Of a stretch of 64,000 nucleotides of DNA, positions 10,304 to 22,248 are shown piece by piece. This DNA is from Daphnia pulex (lineage: Eukaryota; Arthropoda; Branchiopoda; Diplostraca; Daphniidae): positions 2,418,001-2,482,000 of the forward strand of contig NC_060020.1 in NCBI RefSeq assembly GCF_021134715.1, in the 5' to 3' direction. The notes beneath the pieces were generated by a model. That model did no database searches. It was not told the origin of the DNA and saw only the letters and a program-made list of their open reading frames with translations. Position numbers and translations under genes: made by a program. Numbering within the stretch: the stretch's first letter is position 1; each line of letters starts with the position of its first letter.

Positions 10304-11141
10304 TTAGCAAACTGCGTTCACTTTTTCAAAGGCTGGGCAACCATATTTCTGTAATAAAAAAAAAATAATGCGAAATGATTATACATGTACCTTCTACTCA
10401 TATTATTACACAACCATACAAAACAGTTTAAATTATTACCTTCACCGCTGCCGCAGCTTCACTGATAGTAATTTGATCAACTTCTTCGTTTTCGTCAAAG
10501 CCCAAAGCCGTCATATTCAATGGCACATTTCGGTCCATATTAATCAGCGTTCTTAGAACTGTATGTCAAGAAGGGTTTGATAGGAAATAAATTTGAAACA
10601 AATAATAATAATACAGGATGACTATATATACCTTCGTCGGCGTATTCTGCGTCACGTCCAAGAAAACCGGAATCGCAAAGTTTCTTACCAGCTTTTGCAA
10701 CAACGCATCCTATCTTCTACTCGGAAGAAATGCAATTTTAGCTTCCATAATTGAATTAAGTCGTTTACTACATGCTTGACTCATAACAATATACGCCAAT
10801 GAATTATTCTAATCAAACTCTATTTGAAATTCAAAGGTATACGTCACCTTAACAAAATCCCTAATTTTCTTCCAGAGATTAGATAAGAAAGAGAAAAAGC
10901 CTTCGTCCAGCTCGCCTGCCTCATTCCTCATGGATTTCACCAGTTCTCGGAAAGATTCATCGTCGTATTCGGCACTACTCGGAGCTGAAAAGGCTCCGGG
11001 ATAGTAAGCCGCACAAATAACGACAAGAAGGAGCTGAACATATTAGGATAAAATAAGAGAAAAATTCAGAAACAAAGTTTTTGCAAAAATTGATTGTGAA
11101 ATAAATAGAAATGTTTATACCATTTGAACCAAAAGACGCAT
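10304..11141 (-). CDS. Small secreted protein, possible antimicrobial-peptide precursor
   Basis: Five minus-strand exons: 11121-11141, 10848-11033, 10632-10716, 10440-10558 and 10304-10348, joined to 151 residues. I do not recognise the family. A hydrophobic signal peptide (1 to about 24, MRLLVQMLLLVVICAAYYPG then AFSA) precedes an acidic segment rich in Asp/Glu (about 25-52). Next comes a cationic, amphipathic stretch containing FFSFLSNLWKKIRDFVKK and GCVVAKAGKKLC (about 54-83), then an acidic C-terminal half. The mature part has just four cysteines in two C-x9-C pairs, 73/83 and 141/151, the last being the C-terminal residue. Signal, acidic pro-part and amphipathic Lys-rich helix are the usual plan of invertebrate antimicrobial precursors, but that role is inference. 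Two in-frame acceptors are possible for exon 3, differing by one Lys codon. A TATA box lies about 95 bp before the ATG. Confidence 0.7.
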
Positions 11142-11233
11142 TTTGAGAACGTGAGATGAGGAGAATTGCAGTTGCGGGTACACAAGAGTCGATGCAGTTC
11201 GCTGTTGTATGTCTCAGTTTCAACGGGGACTCT

Positions 11234-11242
11234 CTTTTTATA
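11234..11242 (-). promoter_or_regulatory. TATA box of the secreted-protein gene
   Basis: TATAAAAAG on the minus strand, about 95 bp before the start codon. Pyrimidine/purine sequence suitable for an initiator lies 25-35 bp downstream. A strong TATA box is typical of tightly regulated, highly expressed genes. Confidence 0.6.
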
Positions 11243-11540
11243 CTGTTCTTGTGTCAATCGAAAATGGACGTTTGATCAACTGCACACGAGAGATGGCCGC
11301 AAAATCTACACAAAAAATGCAAACACACTAACCAATTAGCAATATGTAAATATATAATCCAGATATTGATGAAATTAACAGGCTGTCATTAGATTGAACG
11401 AATATTTGCGTTCGACAACATTGTACCGCAGTATGCAACCGTGTGCGATATGACCATGAAATTCAGGAAATGCAAACAGACGATCTAAATTGATTTTGTA
11501 TTAACCAATTATGTGTTCAAACATCTGACGTAAATTTTTT

Positions 11541-11546
11541 TTTATT
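11541..11546 (-). terminator. Polyadenylation signal of the ABC transporter gene
   Basis: AATAAA on the minus strand, 42 bp after the transporter stop codon, within a T-rich run. Confidence 0.55.
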
Positions 11547-11587
11547 TTCCATCCTTGAAAAAGCATTTTTCTACCGATTTGATTACA

Positions 11588-14500
11588 TTATTGGTTGTTT
11601 AAACCCTGTATAGTCCACAACTGGTAGTAAATTCCTTTCAACTGAATCAAATCCTCGTGTTTGCCGTGTTCTTTAATTTGACCTTTATCAACAACCAGGA
11701 TCTCGTCGACATCTTTGACTGTGCTGAGCCGGTGAGCGATAATAATGCACGTCCGTCCTTGACTTGCACGATCCAGCGCTTCTTGAACAACTTTTTCGCT
11801 TTCCGCATCCAGCGCCGAGGTCGCCTCATCCAGCAGAAGGATCCTGGGATGGCGAATGAGCGCCCGTGCGATGGCCACCCGCTGTTTCTGCCCACCGCTC
11901 AACTGGGCGCCTCTTTGTCCGACCGCCGTTTCGTATCCGAGTGGTAGAGATTGAATGAAGTTGTGGATGTTGGCTTGTCTGGCGACCTCAATGATTTCTG
12001 GCATGGCTATCGTTCGACTCAAATCGCCGTAAGCGATATTCTCCGCGATGGTTCGGTTAAAGAGCACAGGCTCTTGTGATACGATGCCCACGTTTGATCG
12101 AAGCGAATCAGCCGAGAGGAGAGTGATGTCCTTCCCGTCGACCAAAACACAGCCGGAATGAGGCTCGTAGAAACGCTGGAGGAGTTGGATGATTGTCGAT
12201 TTCCCGCAACCGCTGTGGCCGACAAGGGCCACTGTCCGGCCAGGTAAGATGGTGGTGGATAAGCCTCTCAGAACAGAGACATCCGCCCTTGTTGGATAAC
12301 AGAAATGGACGTCGTGAAATTCCACTTTTCCTTCGACGATTAACTTTTTAGGTTGCGGTGGAGAGATGTTTGTTTTCGGAGTCGCAAAATTGCCTTCAAT
12401 GAGCTGGAAAATTCTTTTGGCCGCTGTTTTGGCACGGCCGTAATTGGGAGTGAATGCAAGTGTCTGTCCAACCATCTCCATGCCAAACACAAGCGCTTCA
12501 CAGATTTTGAAGACTTCTTTGTAAGCCAAGCCTTCGTTTTGAATTAAATAGCCGCCGTAGGACATGCAGACGACTGATGCGAAGCACGACATGTTGCACG
12601 TTAATCCGAAAATCAGCGCACGGACGGGTGTCAGTTTCTTGGCCACCTTGTAGGGCTCGTGGAGGGAATCCATGTATTTTGTATTAAAAGTTTCTTCGAG
12701 GCCGAGGCTGGCTACTGTCCGGATATTGGAAATGGCTTCAGTCGCCAGCCGAGTGGATCGTTCCAGAGCTTTTGCCTTTTTCGCATTCTGACCCATGTTC
12801 ATTTTGACTTCCAGGAGGCCCGACAAGAGGACAATGGGTACAAATATGCCACTAGCTAACGCTAGTTTCCAGTCGTAAACCAGCGACAGTGTCAGGGCAA
12901 ATAAAATGCTGACTGAAACCTGAACGAGGAGGCCTATTCTTGCTCCAGTAGCTCCTTGGATGGCCGAAGAGTCACCGGAGAGTCGAACACACAACGAGCC
13001 GACGGAATTTTCGAGTTGATCGAACCAGCCAATCTCTTTCCAGAGGATCGATCGGAAAGAAAGTGTCCTCAAGCGGAAAGTCAGCTTCTCTCCAGCGATG
13101 GTTAACATGAAGGTCTGCATAAAAGAGCCCAAACCGGTACCCAAGGCGATACCCAAGAAAATCTAAAAATTTAAAAAAATTTCGTTTAATCAAAAGTAAA
13201 TTTTCAATAGTTGGTAAAAATAGATGTAATTACCAGTGCAAGAGTATTGTTCGACTGCTTTGCTTCGTCTACCGGAAGGGACGGATCAAGTAAACCCATT
13301 AGTTCGCCGTACACCATCGCATAGACCGGAGTGCTCAATCCGAGTAGGGCTGATCCGATCACACCTAAAGTTATGTATACCCATTCGGGTTTGTTCAATT
13401 TCAATATTTCCCACATGGAAATATCCTTGTCTTTGTTGACAGACTGCAGCGGAAGAGGTTGCTGTGTAGAAATGTTAGTTTTCTCTTCTGTTTGCGGCTG
13501 AGTTATTGGCGAAATTTGGGATAATGCGTCCGTGTTTGAATTGTCTTGCTCCAGAGGTTCTAAGTTGAATTCCTGATGCTCATCTACTTCGTCTGATGTG
13601 ACATTGTGTTCCTGTGATTCCACTAAATGGTAATAGAGCCCTCTCTTATTCATAAGACTGTCGTGGTCGCCTTCTTCCTATTAAAAACGATTTTCATTTA
13701 TCAATAATCATTGAACATAAAACCAAATACATTTACTTGAATCACTCCGCTGTTGAAAACCAAAATAGAATCGGCATTGCGGATAGTAGTGAGTCGATGG
13801 GCAACGATTAGAGTTGTCCGCCCTTGCCGTGCCTGATCTAAAGCTTGTTGAACCACGGCTTCACTATTTGTATCTGAAATAAAAATTTTAAAATAGTTTA
13901 CCAATTACCGTGGTTAAACTCAAATTTAAAAAAATAAACCTAGGGCTGATGTTGCTTCATCAAATAGCAGAATTTTGGGATTGCGAACGAGGGCACGGGC
14001 AATTGCGATCCGCTGTTTCTGGCCGCCGCTGAGATGGGCACCACGTTCTCCTACTAGCGTTTCGTAACCGTTTGGTAGAGATGCGATGAAATCGTGAGCG
14101 TTAGCCTGCTTTGCAGCAAGCTCGACGTCTTCTTGTGAAATGCCATCATAGCGAGGATGTCCGTATCGAATATTATCACGTATGCTCATGCTGAACAGTA
14201 CAGGCTCTTGTCCGACAACGCCAATATTTTCCCGCAACCAGCGCACGTTGAGTTCTTTCACATCATGTCCGTCTATGGTTATTTTGCCTCGAATGGGATC
14301 GTAAAATCGTTGCAGTAATTGAATGCAAGTAGATTTACCGCAACCACTTTGTCCGACCAAAGCCACTGTTCTTCCGGCGGCTACTTCAAAGCTGATTTCT
14401 CGAAGTATGGGGACATCCGGACGAGATGAATAACTGAAATCGACACTCTCAATTTTGATGTGACCGTGGACGTTTGTCGGGAGTTTCCCAGCCGATGACG

Positions 14501-15886
14501 AACTGTCTATCTCCGGGATTTGACCGAGGATGTGATAGATACTTCCGGCCGCAACTCGAGCTGTGTTAAAAGCCTCGACGAAAGGGAGCAACTTGCCCAG
14601 GTTAAGAGCAGCATAAAGCATGTTGAAAAATACAACGTTCAGCGTCCCAGCGTCGTACTTGCTTGTGTTTTCACCACCGCACGTCGATTCGAGGATGAGT
14701 TTGATGCCGTACCAAAATGTTAGCGCATAGCTGGAGTAAGTGAGAATCCACACCAATCCGCTTCCGATTCCTGTGGCAAATCCTCGTTTGATTCCTGCTC
14801 TTCGTGCCGGTTTGATGGAAGCTTCGAATCGTTCAACTTCTTTCTCTTGGGCACCAAACATGGTCACGGTTTTTATAGCTCCAATGATCTCTTCGGCTAA
14901 ACTTCCAGCTGATGCGTAAGCTTCGGACTCCTTGGTTGTGAGAGTGGATTGAATTTTGGCCAGAATTCCGGCGGTGATGGTCAGAATGGGTAAGGCCACT
15001 AACGTAATGAGTGCCAACTCCCATCCGAAATAAAAAGCGGCTATAAGAGAGCACAGTGAAATGGAACTGTACGTCAAGAAAAGTCCCACTTTTTCGCCGA
15101 TTCCATCCTGAATTTTCGTCAAGTCTCTATAACATAAACCGATTGAAATAAATGAATTTCCTGATTTTGATTAATAAGTTTTTTATACTCTGAAACCCGA
15201 ACCGCCAATCCGTCAGTTGTTCTCGAGTCATGCCAACTAATTTCCTGGGCCAAAATGGCTTTCACAACCAAGCTCCGTAATCTGTAAATCTGGTAAGTAA
15301 ACATCAGCAAAGAACGATTTATAATTTTAAACATAATCAGAATCGGCACTCACTTGGTTCTCAGCTGAGATATTCAGACATGTAATGAATATGAAATTCA
15401 GCGAAACTGAGATTAATCCTATAACAGTTGTGCCAATCGCAAAGAGGACGACAGCGTCCATAATATCTCGGCTATCAGGTGTAAATAATCTGCAATTCAC
15501 GAAAAAAATACAGAATTATTAATTGGGCTTTGATTTAAATGCTTGATCAGTAAAATATACGTGAAAATAGGGACATGTTGGGTTGCATTGGAATGGGTTG
15601 GGCAAGTCGTTGTGTTGGTGATGTCCGTATTATTTGTTCCAGGATCATAATTTGCAATGATGACGTTGGAAAGGTCTCCCCAAAGGAGTACCATTAGGGG
15701 AAGGCATATTCCATTTAATATGGAAGCCATGACAGATACGGATATCAACATTACGTCATTCCTCGATGCAAAACGAAAGAGTCGAATAAATTTCACCGGC
15801 GCAGTGTTAACGTTATTCTCTTGTGCTAAGACATTGGTCTTATTTTTTTTTCTTGAAAAGCAGTTTTGTTGACATTTACCTGTCAT
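11588..15886 (-). CDS. ABCB-type full transporter (P-glycoprotein / multidrug resistance protein)
   Basis: Seven minus-strand exons: 15561-15886, 15354-15489, 15189-15289, 13940-15126, 13737-13873, 13234-13677 and 11588-13162. They join to 3906 nt, 1301 residues, the normal full-transporter size, with layout TMD1-NBD1-linker-TMD2-NBD2. The first extracellular loop carries several N-glycosylation sequons (NNTD, TNTT, SNAT). NBD1: Walker [10 protein letters not shown] at about 446-454, Q-loop GQEPVLF, signature LSGGQKQR near 553, Walker B ILLFDEA near 573, H-loop VAHR. NBD2: Walker [10 protein letters not shown] near 1092, signature LSGGQKQR near 1198, Walker [13 protein letters not shown] near 1217, H-loop IAHR. 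All catalytic residues are intact. Such proteins pump hydrophobic compounds and xenobiotics out of cells at the plasma membrane. The linker is acidic and Gln-rich. Introns are 59-71 bp. The ATG at 15886 begins a cytosolic N-terminus ahead of TM1; an upstream coding exon is not excluded. Confidence 0.95.
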
Positions 15887-17256
15887 TTCTTCAGAACTCT
15901 TAATATATTATTGATAGATTTATTCTAATTTTTAAATTAAGAAATTCTTTAGCAAGGTATATAAAGAATAAAGTCGCGTGGGAAATTATTTTTCACAGAG
16001 GTACCTGGAAGAAAAGCGCATCACTTGTGCATGTGTAAAAGTTCCGTTTCCAGAGCTAACTCTAAATAAATTCTGGTCTGGTCTGAACGCTCCAATAGCA
16101 ATGCAACACAATGGCAATGGCAATAATCTAACCAGTCAACATAATCTTATACGTATATACCCAAACATTTCCATTACGGTGCAGCTGACGTTAATTGCAC
16201 AATTCTAGAAACGCTTAGGTTACAGTCACGGAAATATAATTGCACTAAAATCACGTACATGCGAATCATTAATCCTCAATACGTGCTTTATATGAAAACC
16301 AAGTGTTCAATAAAGCTCGTTTTACACGTTGAAATATGAAGTCAGCGTGACATCATTCTCAATAATTTACTTACACTTACATATTTGGATACAAAATTAG
16401 CGCAATTGTTACACATGTATACTAACAGGCGAACGTAGGCTACTACAACTCCACAAGACACTACGAAAAAGTTTAGGAAAGCCAAGGGAAAATATTGCCT
16501 TTTTTGCAGAAGCCTATAAATACGCGAAACTTTACTTTTCTGAACTTACAAAAAACTGAAAAAGCAAACAAACATAATAATACTGATCACACCTGAGTTT
16601 ACCGCATGTTTGATTATCTAATTTAACAGCACTGCATGCATATCTTTTGTGATTGAAGATTAGGATACAAATGAACATATCGCACTATCTGTTGCTAGGA
16701 CACATCATACACTGTGTACATATGTTGTGGTATAGACACATAGTATTAATTGCCCATATTCGAAACATGTTTGTTGTCTATAGATATTTTGGCCCAAAAA
16801 CAGTATTTTGTTATCAGTGTTAGCTTACGTCATTAGTATAACGGAGGTGATAAAGGTTTCATTAAATCTTTTTTGTGTGTGTGTCATTATAATTATTATT
16901 TTGTATGTTAAAATTTGGTGGAATTGTGGGTGGAGGTCAGAAAGTGGGACAAATAAAACAACAATTCTACTTTATATCTCAACTAGAATGGCAACTTTTT
17001 CTACCTTTTTCAGAAATAAATTAGGAATATAAAGGCCTTAGCGCCTTACACACGGTCAGATACTTATTAAGATCTAATAGGCTAATGATTCATTTGTTAT
17101 TCAATTTGAGAGAAATTTCTGCAAAAGATGAATTTGGCAGCCTATAACCCGCACACATTTAACTATCCCAATAAACGCCATCACAAAAAACCTACTTTAT
17201 CCAGAAATGTAGCTTGAAAAAGAGACACAAGAAGATCAAATACCTTTTGGAATAAG
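15887..17256. other. Upstream region of the ABC transporter
   Basis: About 1.4 kb of AT-rich DNA that should contain the transporter promoter and any 5' UTR exons. Short TG/AT stretches occur near 16872-16915. I see no coding exon, RNA gene or clear repeat. Confidence 0.5.
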
Positions 17257-17607
17257 TTAGTCTTCTTCGTTCTCAACTGACGATAGTCTGAAGGGTATTT
17301 CTAGCAACTTCTTCGTCAAGTTCCAGAGAAAATTTGTTGTTGCCTAAAATTTAACGAATCATTAGCGTGTTTTACGACAAAAACTAGGCAATTTAATTTT
17401 ATGTAACTTTAACCTCGTTCGTCAACTGTACCGTGGGAGCGGGAACCGCCTGACACAAATTGTATTGCTTTTTCGAGTCTTCACAGTGGGCTTTTTCAAA
17501 TTCCGCCTTCACCAAATTCTTCGAGCAACTGTTTCGAGTCCGAATCTACTCTTATTACGGTCCTTCCCGGCGATAATTTCTTCACGCCGTCCATTTCTTC
17601 CTGGTTG
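17257..17607 (-). pseudogene. Frameshifted C-terminal part of an unidentified gene
   Basis: Two minus-strand segments look coding. The upper one begins at a possible acceptor (CAG, exon from 17607) and reads NQEEMDGVKKLSPG, TVIRVDSDSKQLLEEF in one frame until about 17514-17516. There the charged, coiled-coil-like reading continues one frame over as LVKAEFEKAHCEDSKKQYN, LCQAVPAPTVQLTNE up to a donor GAG/GT at 17414. After a 70-bp intron, 17257-17343 gives ATTNFLWNLTKKLLE, IPFRLSSVENEED and a stop. One extra T in the TTT at 17514-17516 explains the break, so this is a decayed gene, a sequence error, or a first segment that is not translated (an acceptor TAG before 17545 would avoid it). No family recognised; no upstream exons found. 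Confidence 0.4.
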
Positions 17608-19999
17608 CTGAATTATTCGACAAAGATACATATTGCAATGAACCAATATTTGATTATTTGCGCACATGTCAGTTGTTACTCTATCCGGAGGCTAAGAAAA
17701 ATAATAAGGTATTCCATTAATTTCAAGAAAATGTTATTTTTACTTAAAGTTAAAGAATACACACAATTAAGAGTTGCACAAGCCTAACTCAATTTAATTT
17801 TGTTGCTCGTGCTGTAGGAGATTACCTACAGAAGATTCATCTGATATTTGAATCAGCAGATGAGGGAAACTTCTGTGACTATTACTAAAGGATACCGATG
17901 CCACTTATAGGAAAAGATAAGCACAAAAATGTTTCAAATTCCTCGACCCCTACCAAATGTTGAGACTGACAGAGAATTAGAAACTAATTTGCAAATCTAG
18001 CAGTCTGTAGTACAGTATGCTACAAGTAATATCAACTTAACTTATAACTTTTAAATTATAAATGAAAAACAAAGAAAGGCAAAAAATGAAATGTGGGGAA
18101 CAAATAATATACTATGTATAAAATGTTACATTGCGACATTACTAAGATTTGTCTCTAGCAGGACACTGAATGATTGCTGACTTGCTCAAACAGGGTTTAC
18201 TGGGTAATAACTGGATAGCATCCACAGGCCCAAAATGGCTATTTTGGACGACCATCTACTTGAAATTTAAGTGGTTATGCTGCATCCAAGAAAATAGCTG
18301 GAACTCAAAATCACAAAATGTAAGTTTGTTTACCTTACTGTACTGGAGAAACTATACTCAACCTCATTGTAAGAATTTAATTGCTACACTTTAACTTTAA
18401 CAACATTCTTCACTGAAATTCTACAATTCTTACACTCCTATAAACTGCTCTAAACGTGGTCGAAAGAAAGAAAAAGAACTAACAAACTTACTAGTCTAGA
18501 ACGGGAACCATGACTAGAACTAAAACATTGCGCGCGTAAAGAAAGAAGGTCGAAAATCGAAATCAGACAACATATTTCCGAGATTGCCGCGAGATGGTGT
18601 AAAAGTCGATTATTTCGCCATCTAGCAGCCATTTAGGGAAGAGTATTTGAGTAAAAAGTTAAATTAAACATTTAACGGGAAAATAAACGGACACGCTTAA
18701 AATGTACTAAAATTGTACTAATGTAGACTCTTAAAATGTATGCTGTACCTATACCCTATGCAATGCATGGTTGGCCGATCGGCCGGCCAATACGACATCC
18801 GCATCATTTAATTTTCTGAGTGACATGCACGTAGCTATAGAAACATGCTGCCTGGGTAAATAGTAATTTAACCCAATTTTTTTTGTCGTGGTTTTAAAAT
18901 ACTATATCTACTACGTAATAACTCCCGATTATTCTAGCCTCTTTTCTTTTTTGTTTTTTTTTTTGTTTTCGACACCCGTCCCGATAGCTTCGGACATCTA
19001 TCAGCCATCAATACAACTAACGCGATGAGCAGTTGAATGGCGATGGAAAGACATGTATGCTAAAGCAGTAAGTACTAAGCCAAAATCTCATTAAATTACG
19101 ACAGTGTTTCTCTACAATATCATTTGATTGTTCCTTGTTCGTTACCTATTAACGATATATGTCTATTCAATACACCTATTTCTTCTTCGGACTAATATTT
19201 GATTGGCGCCTCCAACAGCGGTTACGCATAAACATTCAACGTGGGACTTGTGGCCTATAGAAGTTTTAAGTGACAAACGAGCGGCAAACACCAACACGAC
19301 GACGAATGCAGCGGCCAACGGGACGCCTCTTGGTGTGATGATACTTTCACGTCGACAGTCTCTCTACCATTAATCAGTTGGGAAAAGCTTCCATTGGAAA
19401 TGCAGCGTCACAACAGCTCTTGTCTCTCTTTCAGTCTCCATAATAAATAAAATAGCTACACCATACACCAGCAGGAAGAAGGATTTACAGAGAGCTAGGT
19501 GTAAATATCCTACGTTCGTTATTGTTCAGGTTGTCGTCGTGGGACATGTTATAGAGACTGTCTGGCGAGTGAAATACATAGGCCATCCACAAGTTTACGC
19601 GTATACTTATAAGTCCGCAATATCTTATTTTCACCCCGGAAAGCAATGAATATCGAAAAAGTTGACCATACCGCCCCTATACCGTATGCACAGTCCGTCT
19701 TTAATGAAATATATTTCGAATAGAAGTCAGTTTGAAAAGAAAAGAAAGAAACAGTCATTAGTTTTAGCAGGTTTCGAGTAACACAATACGACTCTTTAAA
19801 GGCCCATTTCTTTTCCTGTCACCCGAGAAAAATCTTTGCGCGTCGTTGGGCTGTTGCCGGACACGAAACGGACGGTGAGAGACTGTAGCTATAGTTGAAG
19901 CTGAGTTGTTCTTATTTCGGCGCTCGGTAATTTATTGCGCCTCATGCCAACTTTCGCCTCCTTCTTTCTTTTTTTGGCTATTGTCTTTGTGTCACTTTG
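17608..19999. other. Gene-poor AT-rich stretch
   Basis: Any 5' exons of the 17.3-17.6 kb remnant and its promoter should be here, but none could be supported. A CTCF-like motif (TAGATGGCG on the minus strand) lies at 18616-18629. T-rich runs occur at 18877-18885 and 18955-18965. No RNA gene seen. Confidence 0.4.
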
Positions 20000-20886
20000 A
20001 GTAGTAGCCTATATGGTCTACGTGGTGGTGGTGGTGGAAAGGCGAGTGCGTGGTTAAGGGAAGATGTAACGAAATCAAGCCGTTAACTTCTCAAAAAGTC
20101 TATACATTTTATTCCAGAGGATTTTCACTGGCAACGGTAAATCAACTTGAAGCATCTGCTGCTGGTGTGTTGATCCCCTTTTTGGTTTCGGCTTTTTCTT
20201 TGGAATAAGTCAAACTTGGGGGCGACTTTTGAACCAGTCAACTCTCGTCGCCAAGTTTGCGCTATGCTGATGGTTAGAGTCAACTTTCCAACAGCAGCTC
20301 ACAAGGTTTGTGCACGTCTATATGTCAAGTTGGAACAAAAAAAAACTTCTCTTAAACGTTCTCGTCCTGTTCAAATAGTTATCCGGTTCTCCTTTGAAGA
20401 CTTTCCTTTTTCTGTTTTGGGGGGACGAATCACGGACTCGCAGCTTTTGAATAAATCAACAGCAACGCAGTTGCCCACACACACACTCTGTCCGCCCCTG
20501 CTGGACGACGACCGTTTCCCTTATATATGTTGACACAACCGCGACCGGTCTCCAATGACTGTCAATAATAAACCAGAACGAAAATAAACTCGCCGGTTAT
20601 AGTATCTTAGCTATATACTGTATAGATCTTCTATACAATGTGAAACACTTAAACTTGAAATACTCTGTCGGCTATTTTTTCCTCCCCTATATGTATTTAC
20701 TATCTATACATTCGTTTACATATTTCCCCTCTCTCCCTCAAATGAAAAAAAAAGCCTCTTGAGTTTGACTGACAAGAGAGACAGATTGTCTGTGTGTGTT
20801 TTTCGAATGATTATATTCGGCTTTTTCCTCTGTGATGTGGTATAGGCCTATAGATTTCTTCACTCCGGACCCTGTGAAACTCCAAC

Positions 20887-20910
20887 TATTTTTATTTTTA
20901 TTTTTATTTT
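20887..20910. repeat. (ATTTTT)n tandem repeat
   Basis: About four units of a six-base AT-rich repeat in non-coding DNA. Confidence 0.8.
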
Positions 20911-22228
20911 CCAAAAAGGAAAAACCTGATAGTATTTTTATCGTTATTTATTTATTATTCATTCATTTATTCACATTATTATATTTATTCCCCTGTAGCG
21001 CCGGTCTATCTGTGTATATAAATGCGGCCGAAGAAGAGGCCCAGCAGCGCGATAGAACCAAAGTGATTATTGGATTATGAAACGTTTTCCGGCCGCCCCC
21101 TTCTATCATCTCTCTCCTGGCCCTGTTGGGATTTGAGAAAATCCTGTCATTCCCATCGCTTTTCGGGACAAACAGGATTTGTTGTGCTGGCGATGCCCGG
21201 CACATATATCGGAGGGACGGACTGATGGGAATATAAGGAGGCGGTAATGAAGGCATTGTGAGTGTAGAGAGAGACTGCCATATAGTGCGCCAGCAGCAAA
21301 CTATAAAAGCCGCAATTGAATAGGAAGAAGTTTAAGCTATAGGGAACTGCTGTGAAAGAGGCAACATCTTTTGCATATATTGAAAGCGCGGGCTCGTGAA
21401 AGAAATTAAAATAACAAATTGCTCCCGCGCTAATGTTGATATTTGTCGTCTGTTTAACGCTGTCATTCTATAAGGCTGTCAATGAGATAGATGAGAAAAA
21501 GAACGACATAAAATAGAAGAAGAAAAGAATTAAATAACATCCCAAAACGGACGGAGGATCGAACAGGTGACAGACCAAGACGCGCTCATTCGGCAGCCGA
21601 GACGATCGCTTCCGCAGCGGCTCTCTTGTAACCTTTCTCCACATAATAACACACTAAAAAAGAAACAAAAAGAAACAAACCAAAGAGCTATAATGACAAT
21701 TTGGGTTCCCTCTTCTTTCTTTTCTTCTTTTTTTATCAATTCACACGGGAAAGCTTCTGAGCCATCAGCACGATCACGACCGTCAACCGCCGACTGTGCG
21801 ACATTAAAGACGTTTTTATTATAAGAGTCTCTCCTTGGATATATAAACCTTCTTCCAGCAGTAGAAGAAGAAGATTCCTATATTGTTATACCTACCCGTT
21901 CGTCTTCATTCTTTTTTCCCTCTTTTCTTTATATTTTCGTGGATAGTTCAGCAGCACAGCAGATAACCATTTGAGATTTCCTTCTCTTTTGTGTGTCTTT
22001 TCCGCCGTATTTATATAACGTTTCGACATATCTCTCCCCCATTGATTTTCTGGGGAACAAAATCTCCCACCAACAACAACAAGTTTCGTGCTGGGTCGGC
22101 TCTTTCTTGCACCAGAGAGTAGCAGCGTGAGTGTGTGCGTAACATTTTTGTTTGTTTTTTGTTTTAGCGGAGTGTAACCGCTACCAGCAGCGACCGCTGG
22201 GTGGACGATGTTTGGCGTATAGAATAGT

Positions 22229-22248
22229 GCAGCAGCAGCAGCAGCAGC
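22229..22248. repeat. (GCA)n trinucleotide repeat
   Basis: Nearly seven perfect GCA/CAG units, followed shortly by AT-rich sequence; not in a supported coding exon. Confidence 0.85.

Larger units (their letters stand above)
11142..11587. other. Spacer between the secreted-protein promoter and the ABC transporter 3' end
   Basis: About 445 bp with the promoter of the small secreted protein on the right-hand side of its ATG and the 3' UTR of the ABC transporter. Apart from the TATA box and the AATAAA noted separately, nothing stands out. Confidence 0.5.
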
